60,183 bases of DNA, from contig NMRA01000193.1 of assembly GCA_002633005.1 (NCBI GenBank), positions 312,990 to 373,172 of the forward strand, in the 5' to 3' direction. Below, piece by piece: positions 34,901 through 44,426 of the stretch; the stretch's first letter is position 1; every line of letters starts with the position of its first letter. The notes beneath the pieces were generated by a model that was not told the DNA's origin, made no database searches, and saw only the letters and a program-made list of their open reading frames with translations. The position numbers were made by a program, and so were the translations under genes. The stretch comes from Phoronis australis. Its lineage: Eukaryota; Phoronida; Phoronidae.

Positions 34901-37585
34901 CCATGCCAATCCAGTAAATTCTCATCAACTTCCAAGAAAAGTATTGCAAAACTTGCACCATTTTTCAAGGACAGTCAACATAGTTGCCAACACCTACAAT
35001 TTTTTAACACATCATATAATAGTAGACAAGGAACAGAACTTGAAAATGGTGATGGATTAATTTGGTACTTCCCATAGCTACTTATCTTGTGCGGAAAAGA
35101 TGAAGTATAAAATGTCACTCACCTCCCTTGTTGCGTCTTAAATTTACAAGATTTTTGCAGCAACTCTCAAGGGAATTTCTAGCATACGCAACCCAAAATG
35201 CACTACCCAAAACAATGATGCAACGAGATGCTGACTTCACAGTTACATCACAGATACTTACTCTGGTGAAACGCTGACAGTGATTGGCTGTCGAGTGACG
35301 ACAAAGGTGTAGAAAGACTAGTGCTGGCTGGCGGAAGTGCCGTTGATGTCAGGGGTGGTGGTGGTGGTATGGGCGTGGTGAACATGCTGTGCGCAGACAC
35401 CGGAGTGGCATGCGCCTGCCGGAAGGGCACAGGCGCAAATGAGGGCGCGGAACGACTAGCTGGGGTGGTCGTCCGTGCCGGGGATGTCGTTGACTGGGAG
35501 GGCGCTGCAGTCGTGTAAGTAGGAGAAGACGTGGAGCTGAAACATAAAACATACGACAATGACTAAAGATAGATTGAGTTGACAAACTTACCACATGCTG
35601 TTTTAGTTAGTTTTCGGCAATAGCTACAAATGGCACAGGACCTAATGTTAACTGCTGCCACAGTGATAGATAAACCATCACTCTTCAAAGGGGGGACAGT
35701 ACATATTAAGGTTCACACAAGCACAGTTAAAGATGTCTACCCCATAACTAATGTTGTTCCATCCTGCACATGTGATACGACAACTGACAACCTGAACCAT
35801 CCTCACTCACCTGAAGACTTAACAAGTTATACTGGATGTCAGCAGTTATGCAAGACAAGCTGAGCTCACTATCATGGCTGCTTTAATATTCAACTTGGTG
35901 GGGACAAAATTGCATTTGGATAATCATTATCATTGGCTATGTTTTCTTTTAAAGTCAATACAATGAACAAAATTTAATATGAATTCTTTGATCACTATTT
36001 ATTGAACTTTACTTTTGAAATGAACAAAAGAAGCTTGTATCTATAGGGCCTTTCCTACTAATTTTGACGTGTCGATGTTTTGGAGAGTTGCGGTCACCAT
36101 GAACAGTTAACTTCGGTTCCATCCGGCGGAGTTATCGCCAGGTGCCACTGTTATCATAAAAAATTAAATAGTGTCTTCGCTTATAGTTTCTTACATTTTG
36201 CTTGAATAATCAGTCGAATTAAAAATAAGTTTTATGTCAATTAGCACATGTAAATGTTATCAAATAGCCACATTAAAAAAATCTTAGCGCGCAGTGCTAC
36301 CTTTCGTTTACTTTGATGACAACAGCGTCACCTAGAGTTTACTTCGATGTCGGTAACCACCGAAGCCGGTTTAGTTACCTTCGCAGTTTACGTCGAAGCT
36401 CCGCTCAGACCAGAGTAAAGTCGGTATGAAAAGGCCTTGCATGTTTAGGATAGTAACAAGCTATTACAAATGCACATGTGTGGGACACTCATGGTGTTAT
36501 GTCCATAAAGTACTCTTATATTGTCAGATAGTGCAGCTGCTTACAGAGACAGTCCACGTGGCGAAAATAGAACCGACTCCACTGGTAATCAACATGATAT
36601 AATGGTTACAAATGATTATCGGTTCATTAACTACAGGAGAAAACAATTGAGATTTAATTTGTCCTAACAATACCAAGATCATTACCAAGCATTATTTGCA
36701 GTCATTATATTGAGTAAGCAATTAACTGAACAAAGACGATATTAGACAGGAAGCAGAAATAAGAGCAGTAATTTAGCCTAAATCAACAGCCAGTGTAAGA
36801 ACAATTGACTTCATAGACAACTTTTGCCATACACCAAACCAGCTTAATACAACATTAAGATAAATTTCAAATCATCTTCAGGCACTGTTCACAATTATTG
36901 CCATTTTCATGTCTGTACAAAACGCACTTTTTCTTATCCTGAAAATGTATGAAATGTGTTATTTTTGTTGAAACCAACTGAGGTGAAGACAAGGTCTCTA
37001 ATGCTAACTCGCTTTATCACCAGTTCCTGAATTCTCTGTCAAAGAACAAAAATAGCAAAAATACGGCGAGATGTTTATTTTCAAGGTTATAAAAAAGGCA
37101 GCAAAAAGCCAAGAAATTTGATCATTTCACATCACTCTTACGATGTCAAAAGCGTGCACTGGTATCAACCCACGGCCCCACTGCCTCACAAAATATACAA
37201 CTACATATTACCGACAATGGCAATGATAGTGAATTGACACTTCTCATAAGGTATGATGGTGAGAGCCAACATGGTGGTTTTATCACAAAATATTGAAGCA
37301 GAGCCATTGTAAGTAACAATCCTTGTTAATGAACTGCATGGACATTCCTTAATAAATGCTCTTTTTCCCATGAACACAATTCTTTTTTCACAAGCTGCAT
37401 TTACCTTCTTTATTACAATTCATTTCAGATAAACATGTTTCTTTGCTCACAAACCATTTTTTTCACAGGAGTAGTCAGCATGAACTCAATGCAATTGATC
37501 AGCTGCATGTATACTGTGTGAGCACTGGTTAAAGAGAAAAGAATACTGTGCATGAAAAAAGAAACGTGCTCTTAAGAATCAAACT

Positions 37586-37629
<44 letters not shown>

Positions 37630-39388
37630 TGTTTGTGTGTGTCTGTGTGTGTCTGTGTGTGCGTTGGAGGGTGCGTGTGTTTGTCTGTGCATGTCAAGAC
37701 ATTCAACTCCTGCATGAAAAAGTACTGATAATTACAATTACTGTCTAATTGGTAAGGAAAACTAGTGACAACATTTACAAAATATGAGTTTAGAAACCAA
37801 ATAGAAGCCTGGGTCAATACTGGGGCGAATGAAACCAAGAGAGTCAACACACAACGTTGTTGATGCATGATTGTCCCCATGGGTAGGAGTTAATTGTTGA
37901 ACATTTCCTATGAAACTAGGGAAAATTTAATGATTCAACCATGCATATTTTGTTCACAAATGTACACACTGGCCGCACTTGTTGACAAACTTCCTTTTAT
38001 ACAGTTATACACAAAAGGCGTATCTCAGGATTGGTCAGCATAAAACTGTGGAACCACGCAATATATGTTGACCTCAACCAAGTGCAATACTAGAAGTCAT
38101 TAAATTAATTTCCAGAAACCAAGTCAGCTCACATATTCATAAAACCCAAGCTAACTGGTCTGGAAAATGCAAAGTTTGCCATTCTTAATGAACAGTATTT
38201 TTAGCCAACTTTATAGGAACATGATGGTAGTTTTGATAACAGCACCAACCTTGTCCACAAGAGGGGACGAGCTAGTGACGAGCTTGCACGCACAGTACTG
38301 TCCAACTGACTAGTTACAGAGCTGGTGGTGGGCGTAGACACTGATGTTGATACGGCAAGAGAACCGTTGTGGGCGGAGTCTACACTGCTACTGGCGCTAT
38401 GACTGTTGTCCCCTGGAAACATTGCAATATACATAAATGATGAGACATTCCATATGCATCAATTGACGATAGCATATTTGAAACCAGATGTTGCAAAAAA
38501 TTGTTTGCTCACAAGACTGTACAGAAACATTTTTACAATTGGCTTTGCAATGATGGCATTGCTGGTTTCCTTCTGTCTGTCACAGAGAGGTGTTTGTGTC
38601 CTATATCAAAGTTCGAATCAGATATGCAAGAATTCACCTTTATTATAAGGTGTGAGCAGTAAAAGGCATTAATATCTAGAGCAACTTTCACATTAGAATT
38701 AGTGAGAATTAATTCAGCAGCAACATATTTTAAATCAGTATGATAACCAACTGTCTAACATTCCATTGTCCTAACTTAAAAGCTTCAACGTACTTAACAC
38801 CAGATGTCGCTATGCTGTCACAATCCTTCCATCAAAAATATCTAGAATCGCCCTCTTGCTTCAAATGCTGATCAGAACATCAGTTTCATCAGGTAACCAG
38901 TTACCACATCTATTCTTGTTTGATTTGTTGCTTTGAGGCACATAGTACAGTGAACAGCTAATGACACAATGTGAGCGAAATAGTGACAACTTCGTGTTCG
39001 CATGACATGGCGAAACAATTTAGGACAATCGAGAAACATAATTTGGACTAAAACTTTTGCATTTCACTTATGTAATCGGAATAACTTTGGTCTGCCTGTC
39101 AGTCTGGTGTTTTTGAGCACACTAACTGCAGCACCGTCCTAAATTTAGACTAGTATAAATCATCTTTTGCATTGGGTCTACAATTCTTCTAGTTGTTCGT
39201 TGATAGTTCTAAATCCATATTGGGAAAGGTCCTTTACACAACTTGGTCTATAGTAACTTGCAGTCAAGGTAAATATGAAAGCCCTTGAAAACAAGTTACT
39301 GAGAAATAAGTATACGTTCAAAATGGTCAATGATTTAATACTTACTTTTGTGGTTTGATGTGAACAGATCAGAGCCGTAATCAGATAC
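25026..39388 (-). CDS. AUTS2: AUTS2/FBRSL1/FBRS family protein (3' twelve coding exons)
   Basis: Exons in transcript order: 39346-39388, 38250-38412, 35262-35536, 34020-34252, 32239-32283, 29952-30059, 29501-29632, 28855-29050, 28344-28478, 27820-27991, 26433-26513, 25026-25980. All splice phases agree (1,2,1,0,0,0,0,1,1,2,2), giving 2538 nt and 845 residues to a TAG at 25026-25028. Blocks matching vertebrate AUTS2 in order: VSDYGSDLF, ELLKQLNSQFLATQ, the His-rich HX tract, FDKFQKFDSPFYR, HGAFQPK, KWCIAHVRVAYEIYNHQQK, EWSRLHRAP.SF, KVKEERKDDE, and a C-terminal APPP-like VPPPLIP. Vertebrate AUTS2 is a nuclear partner of a variant Polycomb PRC1 complex with casein kinase 2 and p300, linked to transcription activation. 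The N-terminal exons are not found. One copy stands for the three vertebrate paralogs, so the symbol denotes the family. Confidence 0.93.
26146..26290 (+). repeat. Dispersed repeat C, copy 2
   Basis: Second copy of the repeat at 23500-23645 in the last AUTS2 intron; shared blocks include TTTTTTGAAAAAGTGA and AGAACCAACTA. Confidence 0.7.
26433..26513 (-). CDS. AUTS2: AUTS2 exon k (charged helix)
   Basis: Acceptor actttgcag, donor gtgagt, 81 nt, phase 2 both sides. It encodes EIEKERERHKELAAEREKDR and EKHREM, a continuous highly charged helix joining exons j and l. Confidence 0.88.
27820..27991 (-). CDS. AUTS2: AUTS2 exon j (W.RLHR block)
   Basis: Acceptor tctttacag, donor gtatgg, phase 1 in, phase 2 out. 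It encodes SSLFGGRDLPGLGSAHEWSR then LHRAPGSFKHPLAKL and an acidic/basic helix (EEREMGALLEKDRREQLDRE). HEPWNRLHRTPPSF is the vertebrate counterpart. Confidence 0.92.
28344..28478 (-). CDS. AUTS2: AUTS2 exon i
   Basis: Acceptor tcctttccag, donor gtacca, 135 nt, phase 1 both sides. It encodes RHNRSPFDVPNLPSSLLTSS and a Gly/Leu-rich end (GLGNGLAGMPGLG). The composition matches the PFNRPSTF..LA..GGN.FGGLG stretch of AUTS2. Confidence 0.88.
28855..29050 (-). CDS. AUTS2: AUTS2 exon h (KWC signature)
   Basis: Acceptor tctccactag, donor gtaggt, phase 0 in, phase 1 out. It encodes KSGKWCIAHVRVAYEIYNHQ, matching PGKWCAMHVHIAWQIYHHQ in vertebrate AUTS2, the strongest block of the family. A second donor 3 nt upstream (exon end 28858) would remove one Gly and keep the frame. 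Confidence 0.95.
29217..29343. repeat. Degenerate tandem duplication (about 80-bp spacing)
   Basis: Two copies of GGGGGGCTGG...CCCACTTTTTTCAGT, each ending in GC.CCCATG, are separated by about 20 bp in an AUTS2 intron. Confidence 0.6.
29501..29632 (-). CDS. AUTS2: AUTS2 exon g
   Basis: Acceptor ctgttttcag, donor gtaaac, 44 codons, phase 0. It encodes LGSQGLGQQHNQFLISLQER followed by a Pro/Gly-rich end (SGPAKPPGTPG) that leads into KSGKWC of the next exon. This part is less conserved than its neighbours. Confidence 0.82.
29952..30059 (-). CDS. AUTS2: AUTS2 exon f (GAFQPK)
   Basis: Acceptor ttcatttcag, donor gtgagt, 36 codons, phase 0. It encodes FPSPLQTYPGLPPVLHPTAG and GSGLHGAFQPK, equivalent to [20 protein letters not shown] and LQGAFQPK in AUTS2. 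Confidence 0.9.
30370..30924. repeat. 31-bp minisatellite, about 18 copies
   Basis: Unit built from ACAGAGAACAGGACACCATT and CACCAGCATGG, repeated head to tail in the AUTS2 intron between exons e and f. Common variants swap GGACACC with GGTCACC. The unit length is not a multiple of three and has no stop in any plus frame, so every frame reads through with the same cycling peptide (MDREQDTIHQ, HGQRTGHHSP, AWTENRTPFTS). Long ORFs here are a product of the repeat, not genes. Confidence 0.95.
32239..32283 (-). CDS. AUTS2: AUTS2 exon e (45-nt micro-exon)
   Basis: Acceptor atgtttcag, donor gtgagt, 15 codons, phase 0. It encodes FDKFQKFDSPFYRPG, matching FDKYPTKVDPFYR of vertebrate AUTS2. Too short to detect without homology. 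Confidence 0.88.
34020..34252 (-). CDS. AUTS2: AUTS2 exon d with histidine-rich HX tract
   Basis: Acceptor cctccatcag, donor gtaagt, 233 nt. It encodes QQQQELLKQLNSQFLATQ, then LRTETHQHQHMHQHQHMHQH and TYSPYPP, then a PPAAAAAGIPHL end. In vertebrate AUTS2 the same order occurs (L.QELN.RFLASQ ... LRTE.HQHQHQHQHTHQH ... FTPFP). The HX repeat has been reported as needed for p300 recruitment by human AUTS2. Confidence 0.93.
35262..35536 (-). CDS. AUTS2: AUTS2 exon c (Ser/Thr/Pro-rich)
   Basis: Acceptor tgtttcag, donor gtaagt, 275 nt, phase 2 in, phase 1 out. It encodes a low-complexity region with PFRQAHATPVSAHSMF and PIPPPPPLTSTALPPAS; a PPPPPLTS-like stretch is also found at this place in vertebrate AUTS2. 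Locally GC-rich relative to the introns. Confidence 0.85.
36045..36438. mobile_element. MITE family A, copy 2
   Basis: About 394 bp in an AUTS2 intron; ends TAGGGCCTTTCCTACT and GGTATGAAAAGGCCTT correspond to the 16-bp TIR of copy 1 (5317-5812). The interior is collinear with copy 1 apart from shorter segments, including a loss of about 80-90 bp near the left end. Confidence 0.85.
37587..37690. repeat. (TG)n microsatellite
   Basis: An uninterrupted GT run of about 40 bp followed by interrupted TGTGTCTG / TGTTTG repeats, in an AUTS2 intron. Confidence 0.95.
38250..38412 (-). CDS. AUTS2: AUTS2 exon b (Ser/Thr-rich)
   Basis: Acceptor atgtttccag, donor gttggt (weaker than average); two bases complete Arg, phase 2 out. 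It encodes DNSHSASSSVDSAHNGSLAV and a run of Ser/Thr/Pro, a disordered region. Length 163 nt preserves the frame on both sides. Confidence 0.75.
39346..39388 (-). CDS. AUTS2: AUTS2 exon a (first recognised)
   Basis: 43-nt exon, acceptor gttttgcag, donor gtaagt; phase 0 in, phase 1 out. It encodes VSDYGSDLFTSNHK. The VSD.GSD.LF pattern resembles ASDASSEKLFN in vertebrate AUTS2. The previous exon must end in phase 0 and was not found in the next 20 kb. Confidence 0.7.
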
Positions 39389-40698
39389 CTGCAAAACAAG
39401 AAATATGGTTAGAAAAAATTCTTCAACCAACATATGATTTACACAAATTTCAACATTGAAAAGTAACGAATTTGCTTAACAACTCTCGCCATTAATTTTG
39501 ACTATTAAGAAATGTGTGACCCCTACCTTTTGAACATAAAATGCCCCTGCCCTAAATATACTCTGGCTAAATTTTCACCTTTTCTGTTAAATTCCAGGGC
39601 CTCATATTGGAGAGACAATAATGAATTCAGAAAATTCTTGAAATCCAATTTTACCACCAACATGAGGTTGCATCTCAGTGTCCACAAAGAATTCTAAGTT
39701 TCCAATAGATTTACCACTATATTGTTAATGCTTTATTTATCCAAAGGTGGCACTGCTGTTGAAACCAAGCAGTGGCTGCACACCCACTGTTCAAGTATCA
39801 GTAAGTATCCAAAGTAACTTTAGAAATACCAGTGAAATACTAAATAGCAAGAGACGGTTTTTTCTTACCAGGCGTTCAGAAATATGTTAAAAAATACATC
39901 ACAGTTGAAATTAGTTTCGTTACTGATATTCAGGCTGTTTTGAGAACAGTGGTACAACATTGAAAGGGATCACAGATATGCCAATGAAGTCTAATCTAGG
40001 AATAGCCAGTTTGTCCAGTTGGTGAATGTACAGAACAGAAATGTGAATATATACAATTGCCTTTTGGCATGTATTTTTATACCCAGAAATAGGAAATATC
40101 AATAAAAATACTGTTAAAATATCGTATCAACAAGAAAGCATCTATATTGGTACTTGGAATAATACTTAAGTGTGCAGCCCTACCACGGTTCTATCATTTC
40201 ATGAATATTTTGTGGTAGACATTCATAAAACACAACAGATGGCTCCACTCTTTATCAACTGAACAGGATGAGTGTCATACACAAATGCACAGGCGCACTC
40301 TCGCACACTTACGCATGTGACCTACAAAACCCCCCAAAACAAAACCAATCCACCTTCAAATACACTCCATTTACAGGATGAGTACCATGTCAATACATAG
40401 CATATATTTTAGTTGAGAAAGATGGATATAATTATACACAACTGGGTGATTCTGTTCATCATATTGTGGTTGACTGAACATCAACAGATGGTAATGTGAT
40501 AAAGTACTGATGAACCTAGTGAGACCACACACATAGTCACACAGCAGGCATCACCTACACCTGTACACACTCTGACATGCCTTCTGTAGTCACAAAATCA
40601 CACAAGTCTTCCCCATGTATATCACTAAGCACTACAGGCAAAGCACATCATCACACTAGCTTTTCAGGCATTTGTTTTGGGTTTAGCCCTGCTGACAA

Positions 40699-40707
40699 AC
40701 ACGCGCG

Positions 40708-40742
<35 letters not shown>
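40699..40742. repeat. (CG)n(CA)n microsatellite
   Basis: ACGCGCGCGCGCGC followed by a CA run; alternating purine-pyrimidine throughout. Confidence 0.95.
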
Positions 40743-40743
<1 letters not shown>

Positions 40744-42127
40744 GATGTACATAAATCACTGTTTTGATCCTGTGACACTAAAACCACCATCGTACTAATT
40801 TGAAGACAAATACCACCAACAAATCAAACTCTAAGGTATAAAAATCAGATAACACCAACCAATCCCCTTGAAGGTAAGTGTGTAGCTATGCACTGCCAAA
40901 TTCATGATAAATACTAACCTTACATTAAAGAGAACTATTTCCAAATAGTTACAGTTAAAAGATGGTAAATACTGAAGAAGAGACATGAAAGTAAGTCTAT
41001 CAGTTCAAAACACCTAACGCTGAACAAACTCTTATTGTCTACGCCAGCTCAGTTGCAGAACAACCTCCTAATTTGTTGAAAGGAGAAATCAGCTTTTTCC
41101 AGGAAGAACAGATCCACTGCATGTACACCTTGACTAAACTCACGTTTCCTCATCCCATGAGCAGTGACTTAATTTGATTCTAATAACATCTCATTAGTGA
41201 TTTGGAGCAGTGTATTAGCAACTGGCGGCTAGTACGTCAAGTTGATTAAAATAACTAAAGAGCCGGGCAGGTCATATGCTCCCTTTATCCCTTATTTAGC
41301 CCAAACCTTAAGATACCCACCCATTTACAGAGTGAACAAAAGAAGCAATATGAAGGAGCTTCCAGGAAAAGTCACCTTTTTGTTCCAGAAACATGACTCG
41401 TTAGTAGAGGTTAGTTCCAGAAACTTAGGTAATGATTCTTGGACAGCTGTCTTATACACTGTCTAAGTACTCAGATAAGGTATACAAAGTTCAGTCTGAA
41501 TACAAAAAATTAAAGAGAGCACACAGAGGGGGCAAAGAAGGGTCAGGGTCATATCACTGTTCATGCAGGACTGTAATTTCATGGCAACACGCTGTGCAAA
41601 ACCAATTTCATGTTCAAGCACTGCTAAAATTGGGTTTCATATTTCCCATAAACAGGGCTGGTCACCAATAGTTCTGCACATACATAGCATTACGTCAAAG
41701 CTCAACACCAACCAATGCCTTTTCTTATCCACCTGCAGAAGTTAACAAAAGCAAGCAGGGACGAAGGTATAATGCAAAATACTTGGGCTGTAAGCTACTG
41801 AGATTACATACTTTGTAATGTGAGGTGATATCTGGACTATTTGATAACACACACAAACATTTGAACTCCCTAAAAGTGGCAGCTTCTTGAAAGATGTTCG
41901 CGACACCACCCCATTATTCCAACATATACTGTAAATCACAGATAACAAACCTCTGGTCACCAGAGTGAGTTACTAAGCAATATAGTAGTCAAGTCGCAGC
42001 AGTAAGGAGTCAGTAATGAATACTGCACTAATGTCATTTAGGTGGAATTACAGAAGTCAAGCACATATGAAGCACAGGTTTAAACTACTCAATAGCTGAT
42101 GCTTACAATTATAAATGTCAATACTAG

Positions 42128-42189
42128 ATCGCAGGAGGATATCACATCTATAAACTACATCACAGGAGGATATCACATCTATAAACAAT
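42128..42189. repeat. 31-bp tandem duplication
   Basis: Two units sharing CAGGAGGATATCACATCTAT, followed by AAAC, head to tail. Confidence 0.85.
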
Positions 42190-43932
42190 CTACCACACTT
42201 GCTTCCATAATGACCCAATAGACAAAAAAAAACAAACAAAACACGGTTTCATAAAGGACATCCCCAAGCTTAAATTAAGAGTGATTTTTTTGTGACCAGC
42301 ATTGTTGTGCATAAGATATAGTCTCAGTCACCAGGTGGCGAGACCGTCTCGTTCAGGAGTTGGCTCACCAGGAACTGCCAAACAACATGCCGTGGATATC
42401 AACAACATTTTGTGTGTATGTTCACAAAAAGGCCAGCAAGCAAAGGGACAATTTACGAGAAAAGGAAGCAGTACTAGTAATCAGGAGCAGAACTGGTTGG
42501 TAGTACTTAACAGACATTTACGTTATCCCTAGGTGATACTACCATTATCAAAAAAAAGGCGTGAAATGACCTACACCATTGTCAAAGCAGTGACGCTCCT
42601 GATAACTTCGATGGACACCAAACCCGAGCGTTTCCACTGTAGCAATGCTTCAGTGCTAAATCCACCTGCTTACTGAAAGGAAATTTTCATGTAAGCGTTC
42701 CCACAGACAGACGCTTCCTTAAATATTCGAAGAGTTGATGCAAGCAGGAAAGGCCTTTCAGCATCCTTAAACTTATGCATGTTATGAATTCAAGCAACAA
42801 GTATAAATTTCACCTTTTCTGCCTCATACACTCCACTGTCCTTAAGAGAACAGATCGTTTAAGTTTCTAAAATGTTAAAACTCACTAGGCACTGCTCTTC
42901 CATCTCTCACTAGTCCAGGTCAGTTGCTGTATCAATCTCTAAATAGGTTCACCCATAACCCAAAACGCAGCTGGCATTCACACCTATGAGTTCTCTCCAG
43001 TCTTCACAGCACTAGGCTACTTGACAGTGTAAACAATGACAAACACAAGGAGTGCTCAGTCTGACAAGTCCCATAAATACCACCAGGGTGGTCCATGTGA
43101 CCAGTATCCTGATACTCACAACTCCACATGCCAGCAAGGCTGTGCCAGAATGGTTTTAGCACTAAAATGTGGTTTGAAGACAGGTAGTCTAAGGTAATAA
43201 TTCAGTGGTAGTTATACTCCCAGGGGTTATAATATATTGGGCTGGAAATAGCACACCAGAAGCAGCACAAAGGCAAGACAGTGGCTTAAAACACCCAAGG
43301 AGACCTTGACCTTGACTAGGCCACCACAAATTTGAATCTATAAACACTTGATGCAGATGAATGGTTTTAGACTGCTATTGTAAATCATAACTAATAGTAT
43401 AATTTGCAGTCTGTGGATTATTGGCAAATACCATTATGTTGCAAAGACATCAAAGTAAACTATCAAAAGATGTTCAGAAATAGCACATTGTCACAGACTG
43501 ACAACTTCAGGGTGATGTACATGGCCTGTAACAACTAGTATCAATAAGCACAAGTGGTGCACATCTATACCAAGAAATGTCAAACCAACATTGGACGATT
43601 TATCAGTCGAGCTTTGTCTTCAGGTACCACATGGACTACTCCAATGACATTCCATTGAAAGATGATAACATATGTCAAGATTTTATCCAAATGAACAAGA
43701 GTAGACCACAACAAACTATCCACTCACAATGCAGCCAATAGAAATGTTTAAGTGCATTGCCTTTGTAATACAGAAAGCAAGGCATAACCTCTGATCAAAT
43801 TTCATAACACTGAAGCAACAAACAATCTTTTTCAGGGCAATGCTAAAGCAAGACATGCTCTGAAGCTAGAATGACTGATGATCTAATAATGTAAATATGA
43901 AACAGCAAAAAAACTGTAATGAGGTGTGTAAC

Positions 43933-44250
43933 AGAGTCCATGCACTAGAGACCATGCACTAAAGTCCATGCAATAGAGTCCATGCACTAGAGACCATGCA
44001 CTAGATGCCATGCAATAGAGTCCATGCACTAGAGTCCATGCACTAAAGTCCATGCAATAGAGTCCATGCACTGGAGGCCATGCACTAGATGCCATGCAGT
44101 AGAGGCCTTGTTGTAGAGGACATGCAGTAAAGGCTGTGTAGTAAATGGCCATGCAGTAGAGGCTGTGTAGTAGTTGTAGTAGTGGCCATGCAGTTGAGGC
44201 CACACAGTAGTGGCCATGCAGTAGAGGCCATGAACTGGAGGCTATGCAGT
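43933..44250. repeat. 15-bp minisatellite, about 21 degenerate copies
   Basis: Unit CCATGCACTAGAGTC with variants (AATAGAG, ACTAAAG, AGTAGAGG). Because 15 is divisible by three, one minus-strand frame stays open and reads a five-residue cycle (HGLYC, MASSAW types). Treated as a satellite rather than a gene. Confidence 0.9.
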
Positions 44251-44343
44251 ATGCATTATACATGGCCCAATGCACACACCAGGGACTTGGACTAATGAGA
44301 ACAGCAATGAACTGCTTACAGACCCTCCCCCCGAGATTATCAT

Positions 44344-44426
44344 GTTACATACTGAGGTCCAAAAACTGATGTCAAGTTACATACTGAGGTCCAGAGCCCT
44401 GATGTCAAGTTTCATACTGAAATCCA
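44344..44426. repeat. 32/33-bp tandem repeat, 2.5 copies
   Basis: GTTACATACTGAGGTCCA appears twice and GTTTCATACTGAAATCCA once, spaced 32 and 33 bp. Confidence 0.8.

Noticed and set aside
43883-44275. 130-codon minus ORF with HGLYCMASSAW-type repeats
   Set aside because: Explained by the 15-bp satellite whose unit is divisible by three.
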